From assembly GCA_023522315.1 (NCBI GenBank), contig JAHCSU010000419.1, positions 1-64,000 on the forward strand: a stretch of 64,000 nt of DNA, written 5' to 3'. This stretch comes from Nostoc sp. CCCryo 231-06 (GTDB taxonomy: Bacteria > Cyanobacteriota > Cyanobacteriia > Cyanobacteriales > Nostocaceae). Positions 38,401-46,229 of the stretch are shown one piece after another. Positions within the stretch are counted from its first letter, which is position 1; each line of letters begins with the position of its first letter. The position numbers were made by a program, and so were the translations under genes. Below the pieces are notes generated by a model. It was not told where the DNA came from. It was given only the letters and a program-made list of their open reading frames with translations, and did no database searches.

Positions 38401-41400
38401 CGGTTTGTTTTACTAGCTCATTGCAAGGCAAAATATCATTTGGTGTAACGCTCCAAAAGTGGGCGATCGCATTTAATTTTAAGTCCAATGTGCTGAGTTC
38501 TTGCAGTAAAGTATCATAGTCACCACTTGTTTGTGGATTAATTGCGTAAGTGCGATCGCCTAACTTGGTAAACTGCTCTCCAATTGTCACAGTGATGACA
38601 TCATGGCTTTCTAATTCCAACTGTTTGGCAAATTGCAAACCAACTCCAATAGTATCAATAAATACCAAGCAACATAGTTTTTGCTCTGATTTTGATGGTA
38701 TATGGGGGGAGCGTTTCCAAGAAGGAACGTAAAACCAGTCGGAAATATTTGGTTTTTTGTGTAATGGTTGTTGGACTTGGGTAGCTAAGTTAGCTTCTGG
38801 ATTGGCATCAATCCAGTAACGCCGACCTTCAAAAGGATACGTCGGTAAACTCAGGCGATCGCGTTGTTCATTAATATAAAAACCAGACCAATCTACTTTT
38901 ACCCCTCCCAGCCAAAGGCGACCCAATGTATTGATTAAAAATGCTACATCTGATTGTTGTTCGTAGGAATGCCGCACAGAAGGAAGCATCACTGTTTTGT
39001 TTCTATCGTTACCTTCTACACATTGCGATGCGAAACTAATCAGTGCTTGTCCAGGGCCAATCTCTAATAAAATCGGATTATCTTTTTGCCATAACTGTTG
39101 CACACCATCTGCAAAGCGTACTGGTTGACAGAGGTGTTTCACCCAATAACTCGGATCTGTTGCTTGCTCTGCTGTAATCCAAGTTCCTGTGACGTTTGAT
39201 AAATAAGGAATTTTCGGGGGCTTGAGGCTAAATGTTTTGACTAAATCGCTAAAGGCTGGTGCGATCGCCTCCATCATGACAGAATGAAAAGCATGGGAAG
39301 TTTGCAAACGTTTCCCAACTAAATTCTGCTGGCTCAATTGTCGTTCCCATTCTTCTACAGCATCTGTGGCACCTGCTATCACACACAACGATGAGCCGTT
39401 GATTGCAGATAAAGAAATGTTCTCATTGAGTAGAGGCTGTATTTCCGACTCTGAAAGCGGAACCGCTAGCATTGCCCCTTCTGGCAACTCTTGAATCATT
39501 TGCGCTCTTTTGGCTACTAGTGTGAGCGCATCTTCTAAAGACAAAACCTCAGCTAGAGCTGCTGCTACATATTCACCGATACTGTAGCCAATCATTGCAC
39601 AAGGACGGATTCCCCAAGACATCCACAACTGAGCTAAAGCATATTCAATCACGAACAGAGCAGGCTGAGTCAGAACGGTTTGATTCAGCTTTTGAGTAGC
39701 AACATCCGTTTGTTGCCCCCCACGACCTAACATTTTTCGTAAGTCTAGCCCGTTGGATTGAGTATTTTGTTTTTGCTTAACGTCATTTTGGTTGTTTCTA
39801 TTGGGATATAAAACATCTCGCAAATCAACACCAAGTTGGGGTTTGAGGAGTTCGCAACATCTATCTATATGGGTACGAAATGTTGGCTCAGTTTGGTAAA
39901 GTTCAACAGCCATATCAATGTAATGGGTTCCCAGTCCAGAAAACATAAAGGCAACAGGGCGTTCCTGAGTTTTCTGAGTACTCGTTGTAACTCGCTTTGG
40001 CTCTTGAAGTGCATTGATAGCATCTTGAATATCTCGACAGACAACCATACGCCGATGCTCGAAAGCTCTGCGTCCAAGCTGCAATGTGTAAGCTACATCA
40101 GCAAGGTTTAAATCAGGATGCTCTTGAAAATAATTAGTTAGATTTGCTGTAGCCGTTTCCAGTGCCGAACTGGTTTTGGCGGATAACATCAATAGCTGCC
40201 AAGGACGAGAAAGACTCGAAGGTTCGACCACGGGGGCTTCTTCCAGAATCACATGGGCATTAGTTCCTCCTATTCCAAAAGAACTAACTCCTGCACGTCG
40301 AGGAATACCATTGCTTTGCCATTGGGAAAGTGTGGTATTGACGTAGAAAGGACTATTGGCAAAGTCAATTTCGGGATTAGGCTGCTCAAAGTGCAAACTT
40401 GGAGGTATTTGTTTGTGCTTGAGAGCGAGAACAGTTTTGATTAATCCAGCGACACCAGCGGCGGCATCTAAATGCCCAATATTGGTTTTGACGGAACCAA
40501 TGGCGCAAAAACCTTTCTTTTGAGTACTAGAGCGAAAGGCTTGTGTCAGGGCAGCAATTTCAATCGGATCTCCTAAAGCTGTTCCAGTACCGTGAGTTTC
40601 AACGTATGTGATCGTTTCAGGTTCTACTTCGGCGATTATTTGGGCTGTTCTGATGGCCTTTGCTTGAGTATCGATGCGGGGTGCTGTATAACTAACTTTG
40701 AATGAACCATCGTTATTGATGGCTGAACCTTTGATCACAGCATGAATCGTATCGCGATCGTTCAAAGCATCTTCTAATCGCTTCAATACTACAATACCTA
40801 CACCTTCACCGGCGACAGATCCCTTTGCGCTAGCATCAAAGGCACGGCAATGTCCGTCAGGAGACATTATTCCCCCTTCTGTGTACATATATCCAGCTTT
40901 TCTGGATGCACTGATAGCAACTCCACCAGCTAAAGCGATATCACATTCCCCATTGAGCAAACTTTGACAAGCTAGGTGGACAGCAACCAACGAAGTTGAG
41001 CAGGCAGTTTGAACTGTATAACTAGGTCCTTCTAGATGGAGTTTGTAAGAAACACGCGTGGTCAAAAAATCTTTGTCGCCTGCTATTATCAGTTGCTGAG
41101 GGTCAATAGAGTTGATGATATTTTGATTTAAGTAAACATTGAGTAAGTAGCTGCTTAAACCGGCTCCAGCATAAACACCAACGGCACCTTTATAAGTTTG
41201 TGAATCGTATCCAGCACTTTCCAGAGCTGACCAAGCACACTCTAGGAAAAGTCGGTGTTGTGGATCGGTTATTTCTGCTTCTCTGGGATTAAAGCCAAAG
41301 AAGGAAGCATCAAATAATTCTGCATTTTCTAATGTAGCCCGCGCTTTTACATAATTCGGGTCATTTAGTAGAGATGAATTGATACCTGAAGTTAACAGTT

Positions 41401-41551
41401 CTTCGTCACTGAAAAAAGATATTGATTCTCTTCCCATCTGGAGATTTCGCCAGAATTCATCAATGTTTTTAGCTCCAGCAAAACGTCCTGTTAAGCCAAT
41501 AATTGCTATTTCTGAACCATTTATTGAATTAGATGTTGTTGGAATACTCAT
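35396..41551 (-). CDS. Type I PKS, KS-AT-KR-ACP followed by an epimerization-like C-superfamily domain
   Basis: KS TACSTSLVAVH; AT GYSIGEY and HAFH; KR YLITGGLGDIG / HAAG; ACP DNFFELGANSVTAVQI; E-like HQLAVDSISWRILLEDLQTAY and EVSFNYLGQYD. Confidence 0.93.
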   Translation of the reverse strand: MSIPTTSNSINGSEIAIIGLTGRFAGAKNIDEFWRNLQMGRESISFFSDEELLTSGINSSLLNDPNYVKARATLENAELFDASFFGFNPREAEITDPQHRLFLECAWSALESAGYDSQTYKGAVGVYAGAGLSSYLLNVYLNQNIINSIDPQQLIIAGDKDFLTTRVSYKLHLEGPSYTVQTACSTSLVAVHLACQSLLNGECDIALAGGVAISASRKAGYMYTEGGIMSPDGHCRAFDASAKGSVAGEGVGIVVLKRLEDALNDRDTIHAVIKGSAINNDGSFKVSYTAPRIDTQAKAIRTAQIIAEVEPETITYVETHGTGTALGDPIEIAALTQAFRSSTQKKGFCAIGSVKTNIGHLDAAAGVAGLIKTVLALKHKQIPPSLHFEQPNPEIDFANSPFYVNTTLSQWQSNGIPRRAGVSSFGIGGTNAHVILEEAPVVEPSSLSRPWQLLMLSAKTSSALETATANLTNYFQEHPDLNLADVAYTLQLGRRAFEHRRMVVCRDIQDAINALQEPKRVTTSTQKTQERPVAFMFSGLGTHYIDMAVELYQTEPTFRTHIDRCCELLKPQLGVDLRDVLYPNRNNQNDVKQKQNTQSNGLDLRKMLGRGGQQTDVATQKLNQTVLTQPALFVIEYALAQLWMSWGIRPCAMIGYSIGEYVAAALAEVLSLEDALTLVAKRAQMIQELPEGAMLAVPLSESEIQPLLNENISLSAINGSSLCVIAGATDAVEEWERQLSQQNLVGKRLQTSHAFHSVMMEAIAPAFSDLVKTFSLKPPKIPYLSNVTGTWITAEQATDPSYWVKHLCQPVRFADGVQQLWQKDNPILLEIGPGQALISFASQCVEGNDRNKTVMLPSVRHSYEQQSDVAFLINTLGRLWLGGVKVDWSGFYINEQRDRLSLPTYPFEGRRYWIDANPEANLATQVQQPLHKKPNISDWFYVPSWKRSPHIPSKSEQKLCCLVFIDTIGVGLQFAKQLELESHDVITVTIGEQFTKLGDRTYAINPQTSGDYDTLLQELSTLDLKLNAIAHFWSVTPNDILPCNELVKQTESSHKLFEDYQYFGFYSLLFLAQALGKQDVTNSLKLMVVTSNVHDVTGDENLCLEKATVLGPCKVIPQEYLNIICSNVDIVMHSAQTHLSEKLIDNLVTELTAQQTNEIVAYRGYHRWVQSFEAMPLNDRIADKTKLRKGGVYLITGGLGDIGLVLAEHLAKTVQAKLILIGRGKLPERCEWEEWLVTHDSQDPISSRIKKVRSLEELGAEVEVKSADVTNFKEMQTVIDQTLKQFGQIHGVLHAAGIAGGGVILLKTQNMVSNVLAPKVKGTLVLDEVLKSINLDLFVLFSSINSIFGGIGQVDYCAANAFLDAYAHRNHSKSSQLTVSINWDAWQEVGMAVKTVIPSEMRQAREESLKKGILPQEGVKAFNRVLQSRLSQVVVSTQDLQALIKQNNSTQYLEQQLTLSGENSSSVNLSKAKHPRPNLDNDYVAPQNEIEQILADIWQQIIGIDKIGIHDNFFELGANSVTAVQIAAKANKEGLKLRPNQFFNHQTIAELAIDLYSTQTIQPKQSLGIKELHLTPTQYCLLKQNERNLHHCNQSLLLEIQQTCDPNLLEQALQHLIQNHDVFRLRLIQKESEWQQSYANFHDIVEMRRVNLSAVPEIKRKLTIESVAAELETSLNLFEGPVVRLAFFDLLPHQTSYLLIIIHQLAVDSISWRILLEDLQTAYQQLSQNQAINLPNTTTSYMEWAKCLQKYAQSSEMVTEQDYWFQEMQKPFSRLRVDYSTDDNTVASADIVSICLNKQQTRALLEEIHKPYNTQINDVLLTSLVQAFAKWTGEQKLRLDIGGNGREKIFKDIKLSRTVGSFTNYFPVNLDTTESSEQGDSLIKIKEYLRSIPNTGIGYGILKYLSSEQEIQSQVRAFLQSEVSFNYLGQYDQMISDLSLFSLPEDSQGISHSTATNRVYLIEINAMVVKEQLQFNWIYNQTIHRRETIENLAHSFIEELNSLIVHCQSVETMMYTPSDFPKANLSKEKLDRFLAKINQRSEQNTDESREY

Positions 41552-41648
41552 AATGCGTGTTCAATCCTTAAAATCTTTTCAAGAGACTTACTAGTTTTAA
41601 TTATTGAAAAATCTTTAATCTAGAGCCAATGCGTTATAGAGCTAATCT

Positions 41649-41797
41649 GGGAGCAACGCGAAAAAGTGAGATCGGGGTTTTGTTCTCAATTACACCCCTA
41701 TATTCTCAACAAAACCTGGTTTTTTAGTTGCGTTCGCATCCTGAAACAAGCTATATACGTCCCAGGTTTCAGCACCTCACAAAATCGCGTTGCTCCC
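41649..41797. repeat. MITE-like element with perfect 13-bp terminal inverted repeats
   Basis: GGGAGCAACGCGA (41649-41661) and TCGCGTTGCTCCC (41785-41797) are exact reverse complements. A nested inverted repeat AAACCTGG...CCAGGTTT lies inside. Confidence 0.65.
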
Positions 41798-41853
41798 CTT
41801 TTGATGAGCGGTGGCAGGATTGGCAGATGAATAGGGTGTACTTTGGCATAAAT

Positions 41854-43002
41854 TTAAGGTGTATTGACCAGGGATTTATATAAGTCATCAATTACAGCAT
41901 CAGCCGCCAGCAAGTTCAACCCATCCCATGCCCAACCATCTACAAGATGAACCTGCCTTTGTTGGACAGATCTGAGGGTTTTCCAAATGGGCTTTTGTTG
42001 TAGTTCTTCAATATCTTTTCTACGCCTGTCAAAATTTAAAACGAATAAAATATCACCATCTATTTTCTCTAGTTTTTCTTCGGAGATGTTATTAATAATG
42101 CCATCAGGTATAACAAAATTTTGTGTCGGTGGCCGTTGCAGCCCAAGATCATTAAGTATGGAAGCCGAAAATGAGTCTTTCGCATAGCTGAATATACTAT
42201 TACCATAAGCACCTACAACAGAAATTGTTTTATCTTGATAGCGATTACTCAAAGCTATTTTTAGTTCTTCAACTCGCTGATAATAATGATTCCAGGCTTG
42301 CTGCGCTTCTGCTTGTTTTCCTAGTACCTTGGCAATGGAGTTAAAACGTTCTTTCCAATTTATTCTTATGTCTTTCAACGGAAACATTACTGTAGGGGCA
42401 ATTTGAGAAAGTAGAGGGTAAAATGTTTTAGTCTCTTCAAGAGATAAGATTAAATCAGGCTTAAGTAGCAAGATCCTCTCCAGATTAGGCTCACTTCTTG
42501 TGCCTATTTGCTTGATCCTTTCTGCCTTGTTCCCCAGATAGGTTTGATAACTTAAATAGGATGTAGTTAACTCACCATCCAAAAAAGCACTACTAGCAAT
42601 GGGTTTAACGCCCAAGGCAAGCGTATGACCTAAGATAACAGGTGAAGTAGTAATGACCCTTTTGGGGTGATTGGGAACGCAGGTTTCACCCATTATGTGT
42701 TGCACGACTCGGCAAGGGGTTGAGGGTGGTTCAGAAGTTAGCATTTCGCTATGATCAATTGCCGTGCTGCTACAGCCTGAGACGATCGCGATTGTAAGTA
42801 GTGATAGCAATAGCCATTGTTTTACCCCCCTCAATCCCTTGGTAAGGGGGGAAGCCGGATCTGGCTCCCTCCCTTTTATAAGGGGAGGGCTGGGGTGGGG
42901 TCGATTATCAGGAGGGCTAAGGTGGAGTCGATCGCCGTAATTGACCAATCGTCTGAGCGATCGCTTCCACCACCTCATCCAGTTGTTGATCCACCTGTTC
43001 AT
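41854..43002 (-). CDS. Iron-siderophore ABC transporter substrate-binding lipoprotein (FecB/FepB family)
   Basis: Lipobox LLLSLLTIAIVSGCSS; PKRVITTSPVILGHTLALGVKPIASS...EPNLERILLLKPDLILSL...KTLRSVQQRQVHLVDGWAWDGLNLLAADAVIDDL. Native start is uncertain and lies downstream of a repeat-derived extension. Confidence 0.88.
   Translation of the reverse strand: MNRWINNWMRWWKRSLRRLVNYGDRLHLSPPDNRPHPSPPLIKGREPDPASPLTKGLRGVKQWLLLSLLTIAIVSGCSSTAIDHSEMLTSEPPSTPCRVVQHIMGETCVPNHPKRVITTSPVILGHTLALGVKPIASSAFLDGELTTSYLSYQTYLGNKAERIKQIGTRSEPNLERILLLKPDLILSLEETKTFYPLLSQIAPTVMFPLKDIRINWKERFNSIAKVLGKQAEAQQAWNHYYQRVEELKIALSNRYQDKTISVVGAYGNSIFSYAKDSFSASILNDLGLQRPPTQNFVIPDGIINNISEEKLEKIDGDILFVLNFDRRRKDIEELQQKPIWKTLRSVQQRQVHLVDGWAWDGLNLLAADAVIDDLYKSLVNTP
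42822..42905. repeat. Interspersed G/C-run cyanobacterial repeat
   Basis: TTTTACCCCCCTCAATCCCTTGGTAAGGGGGGAAGCCGGATCTGGCTCCCTCCCTTTTATAAGGGGAGGGCTGGGGTGGGGT contains two internal inverted repeats (CCCTTGGTAAGGG and CCCTCCCTTTTATAAGGGGAGGG). Confidence 0.6.
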
Positions 43003-43145
43003 TCCTTAACCTCACTAAACAAATTCCCTTCGCTTTATCCCCATCTCCCTTAACCTCCTAGTTGTGTGACAAAAACTTTTTGAGCTTAGAAAAAGCTATT
43101 AACAGAAATTGCTTCTTCAATAGCGATAGTTAACAGAAAAGCCAA

Positions 43146-45860
43146 TTAAAACTCCCAACTGATAGAGCCAGTGATGGTAAACGGTTCGGTTCTTTTAATA
43201 AATGTTCTGCTTCCCGCAAACGCAGTAGCATCTATGTCAAATAGATTACGGACATTAATCGCCACATTAAAACGATCTCTCCGATAGTAAAGGGCTGCAT
43301 CGGTACGGAAGTAATCGCCTAGCTCAAACGAATTATTTAAATCTCCTTGCCGCGCACCCACATAAAACAGCCCCAGACCAAATCCCAAGCCGCTGAGAGC
43401 AGCTTTCTGAATTGTATAGGTTGTCCAAAGACTCGCTTGATTTTTGGGTACGTTTGGCAATCGATTACCGACCGTAAAAGTGTTATCTTTCGTGAGTTCT
43501 GCATTGGTATAGGCATAGGACGCAATCACGTTCCAACCAGGCAAAATTTCACCTGTAAGATCCAACTCAACCCCGCGACTTTGTTGCTCCCCAGTTTGAA
43601 TCGAACGTAAAGGGTCAGTTGGATCTCCTGTGAGTGCATTTGTCTTGGTAAGTTGATAGGCTGCTAAGGTTGCTGAAAGCCTGCCGTCTAGAAAGTCAGA
43701 TTTGACACCAATTTCATATTGAGTTCCCTTTGTCGGGGCAAATGTGATGTCTGGATCAAAGCTATCAAGCCCGGCTAAAGCGGCAAACGAACGCGTATAG
43801 CTAGCGTAGAGCGATACATCTCTGCTAGGCTGATACACCAAGCCGATCCGAGGACTGAAGGCAGTATCATTCTGTGTTGGAAAAACAACGATCTCTCCAA
43901 GTGTATTAATATCTCCTTCAAAGTCAGACGAAACCGAATCAAAGCGACCACCAATTAAGAATTTTAGGTTATCACCAAATGCAACCTGATCCTGAAGGTA
44001 CAGACCATAGGAGCGCCTCACGATATTGAAGTCGGAGAAAGAACGATTTTTGGAAAATGTAGGTCTTGTAATGTCATAATTTGGATTGCGGATATCTAGA
44101 GGCGGTAAAGATGTATCAGCATTAATGCGATCGCCAACATTGCTAAAGCGGTTGAAATCAAAACCTGTCAAAACCTGATGAGAAATTGATCCAGTTTTAA
44201 ATTTGCCAAGCAAATCAATCTGTCCAAAATAGGTGTTTCTCTGAAAAACACCTTCATAAACAGCAAATGAATCCAAGAAGCGATCATCTACTAGGCTAAA
44301 ACCTGTTGCAAAATTTTCTCCAACACGAGTAAGAGCTACAGCAACATTATTCCGAATTTGCCAATTATCGCTAAATTCATGCTCTAAGGTGTAGCCAATT
44401 CTATGAGTATTGACATCAAGCGACTGTAAGCCAGGATAATAAGTGGCAAAGCCTCGAGGTGTTAAGCTACCATTGCCTAAAAGCACAGCATTAGAAAAAC
44501 CAGCAGCAGGATTGGCGAAAAGGTTAGTGTACTCATAGTAGAGATTCAGATTTGTCCGATCGCCCAACTTTAACGTGATAGACGGTGCAATTCCAAGCAG
44601 TCTGTTATCGGAAAAGCCTTGAAAATCGCTTGAACCTTGATAACTTGCAATAAAACGGTAAAGCACCGTTTTATTGGTATTTAATGAACCTGAGAAATCG
44701 ATACTAGGCTGATACAGTCCATAATTTCCTGCCTCAAACGCAAGATTGTAATAGGGTTCACTCAAGGGTTTTTTAGTCACCGTGTTAATAATCCCACCCG
44801 GTTCTCCAGATCCGAACAAAACTGAAGCGGGACCTTTGAGGATTTCCACTCGCTCGATCGTCTTAATGGGAGATGATAGGGTGTTGAAATCACCATCTGG
44901 AAAGCCATTGCGGAAAATGACAGTACTTGCACCCCCTTGTTCAAATCCTCTGACAATGCTTGAGCGTGCAAAAGGCGTATTACCATAGTTTGCTGAGCCA
45001 AGAGCAACGCCACTAACAGTTTCTAGCGCCTCCGTTACAGTTCTCACATTACGATCTTCCAGTACCTGTCGCGGTACGACCTGAATTGAAGCAGGAATAT
45101 CCCGTAATGGTGTATCCGTCCGCGTCGCCGTACTGGCATTCGGTACGCGATACCCATCTTGCTCGCCTGTCACGACTAATTCAATTGGCTCATCCGGCTG
45201 CGCTGCTGATTCTTCTTGTGGTGTTTCGGCTGCTGGCTTTTCTTGTGCTGGAGCTGTTTCCTGTGGCTGTGTTGCAATTGCAGCAGAAGTTATGCCAAAA
45301 ACTACCCCAGCATCATCATCAAATAACTCAACCGTGGGCAAAGTTTTCTCACCTACCACAGTCACTCGCACAGTACTCGCATCAACATTCGTAACTGTTA
45401 TCTCGATAATTCCTGCAAGGGGTTTTTCCGAACGAAATGTAAACGCCTCACCACTGGATGAACGCAGTTGGGCATTGGGAATGTCAGCAATAAAGTTATT
45501 ATCGGCACTGCGATTTGTAATTTGCAGTTTTTCTCCTTGAGTGGTTTGTAAAATTACTTCCACACCCTTATCGGTGGGTTTAGCTTGCACTCCCGTAACT
45601 TGGATAACATCTCCCTGAGAAGGTGAAGGGGGGTTAGTTGATGCTGGTGACTGTACTAGCATTTGGGCGCTAGTGCTGGGATGCTCTATCTCACTGAGTT
45701 GGCGAATCTCTCTAATTGACCGGGAATTACGTAGTACCGATGCCATAGATTTATTCTGCATCTCTGGCTTTGGTATCTCTTGAGCAGCTGCGTTCATTGT
45801 ACACCACAACCAAACAGAACTCGTCACTAATAAAATTTTCGATAACTTCTTTGTTTCCAT
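43146..45860 (-). CDS. TonB-dependent siderophore receptor with N-terminal AMIN domain
   Basis: Signal peptide; AMIN region (VTGVQAKPTDKGVEVILQTTQGEKLQI...); plug (PLRDIPASIQVVPRQVLEDRNVRTVTEALETVSGV...RVEILKGPASVLFGSGEPGGIINTVTKKP); C-terminal ...GSISWEF. Confidence 0.95.
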   Translation of the reverse strand: METKKLSKILLVTSSVWLWCTMNAAAQEIPKPEMQNKSMASVLRNSRSIREIRQLSEIEHPSTSAQMLVQSPASTNPPSPSQGDVIQVTGVQAKPTDKGVEVILQTTQGEKLQITNRSADNNFIADIPNAQLRSSSGEAFTFRSEKPLAGIIEITVTNVDASTVRVTVVGEKTLPTVELFDDDAGVVFGITSAAIATQPQETAPAQEKPAAETPQEESAAQPDEPIELVVTGEQDGYRVPNASTATRTDTPLRDIPASIQVVPRQVLEDRNVRTVTEALETVSGVALGSANYGNTPFARSSIVRGFEQGGASTVIFRNGFPDGDFNTLSSPIKTIERVEILKGPASVLFGSGEPGGIINTVTKKPLSEPYYNLAFEAGNYGLYQPSIDFSGSLNTNKTVLYRFIASYQGSSDFQGFSDNRLLGIAPSITLKLGDRTNLNLYYEYTNLFANPAAGFSNAVLLGNGSLTPRGFATYYPGLQSLDVNTHRIGYTLEHEFSDNWQIRNNVAVALTRVGENFATGFSLVDDRFLDSFAVYEGVFQRNTYFGQIDLLGKFKTGSISHQVLTGFDFNRFSNVGDRINADTSLPPLDIRNPNYDITRPTFSKNRSFSDFNIVRRSYGLYLQDQVAFGDNLKFLIGGRFDSVSSDFEGDINTLGEIVVFPTQNDTAFSPRIGLVYQPSRDVSLYASYTRSFAALAGLDSFDPDITFAPTKGTQYEIGVKSDFLDGRLSATLAAYQLTKTNALTGDPTDPLRSIQTGEQQSRGVELDLTGEILPGWNVIASYAYTNAELTKDNTFTVGNRLPNVPKNQASLWTTYTIQKAALSGLGFGLGLFYVGARQGDLNNSFELGDYFRTDAALYYRRDRFNVAINVRNLFDIDATAFAGSRTFIKRTEPFTITGSISWEF

Positions 45861-45943
45861 TGGCTACTCTACACACCTGGCTATACTATCTGATCGAAGA
45901 GGCAGGGGAGAAAGATTCTGGAATTCCCCTGCCAAAAGGGGTC

Positions 45944-46046
45944 TCAAGCCCCTAAATTTATTTATGCCAAATCTTAAATATTTATTTCGAGATGCGTAGC
46001 ACGAGAAATAATGCCTCCTTGTTTCAAGCCCCTAAATTTATTTATG
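45944..46046. repeat. Two exact 23-bp direct repeats (TCAAGCCCCTAAATTTATTTATG) in the receptor 5' region
   Basis: Copies at 45944-45966 and 46024-46046, 80 bp apart. A 9-bp inverted repeat GGCAGGGGA/TCCCCTGCC lies just before (45901-45933). Confidence 0.7.
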
Positions 46047-46229
46047 GGGTTCTCCCCCCAGCTAATAGCTCCCTGCCCCCTTTCCTCTTCAGTGACTAAA
46101 GAAAATTAATGTCAGTATTACATGAGTTATTTACTATGATTTCAAGAATAAATCTTACAGAAAATGGTTTAGCAATTGCAAGTATTTATCAGTTTTTCTT
46201 CACAAAACTAGTTACATAACGATCCATCC

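Noticed and set aside
14171-41551. Trans-AT PKS
   Set aside because: All three PKS proteins carry their own AT with GxSIGEY and HAFH motifs.
45944-46046. Two 23-bp direct repeats as a possible CRISPR remnant
   Set aside because: Only two copies with a 57-bp gap that holds no further repeat units, and no cas genes. Fits interspersed repeat debris better.
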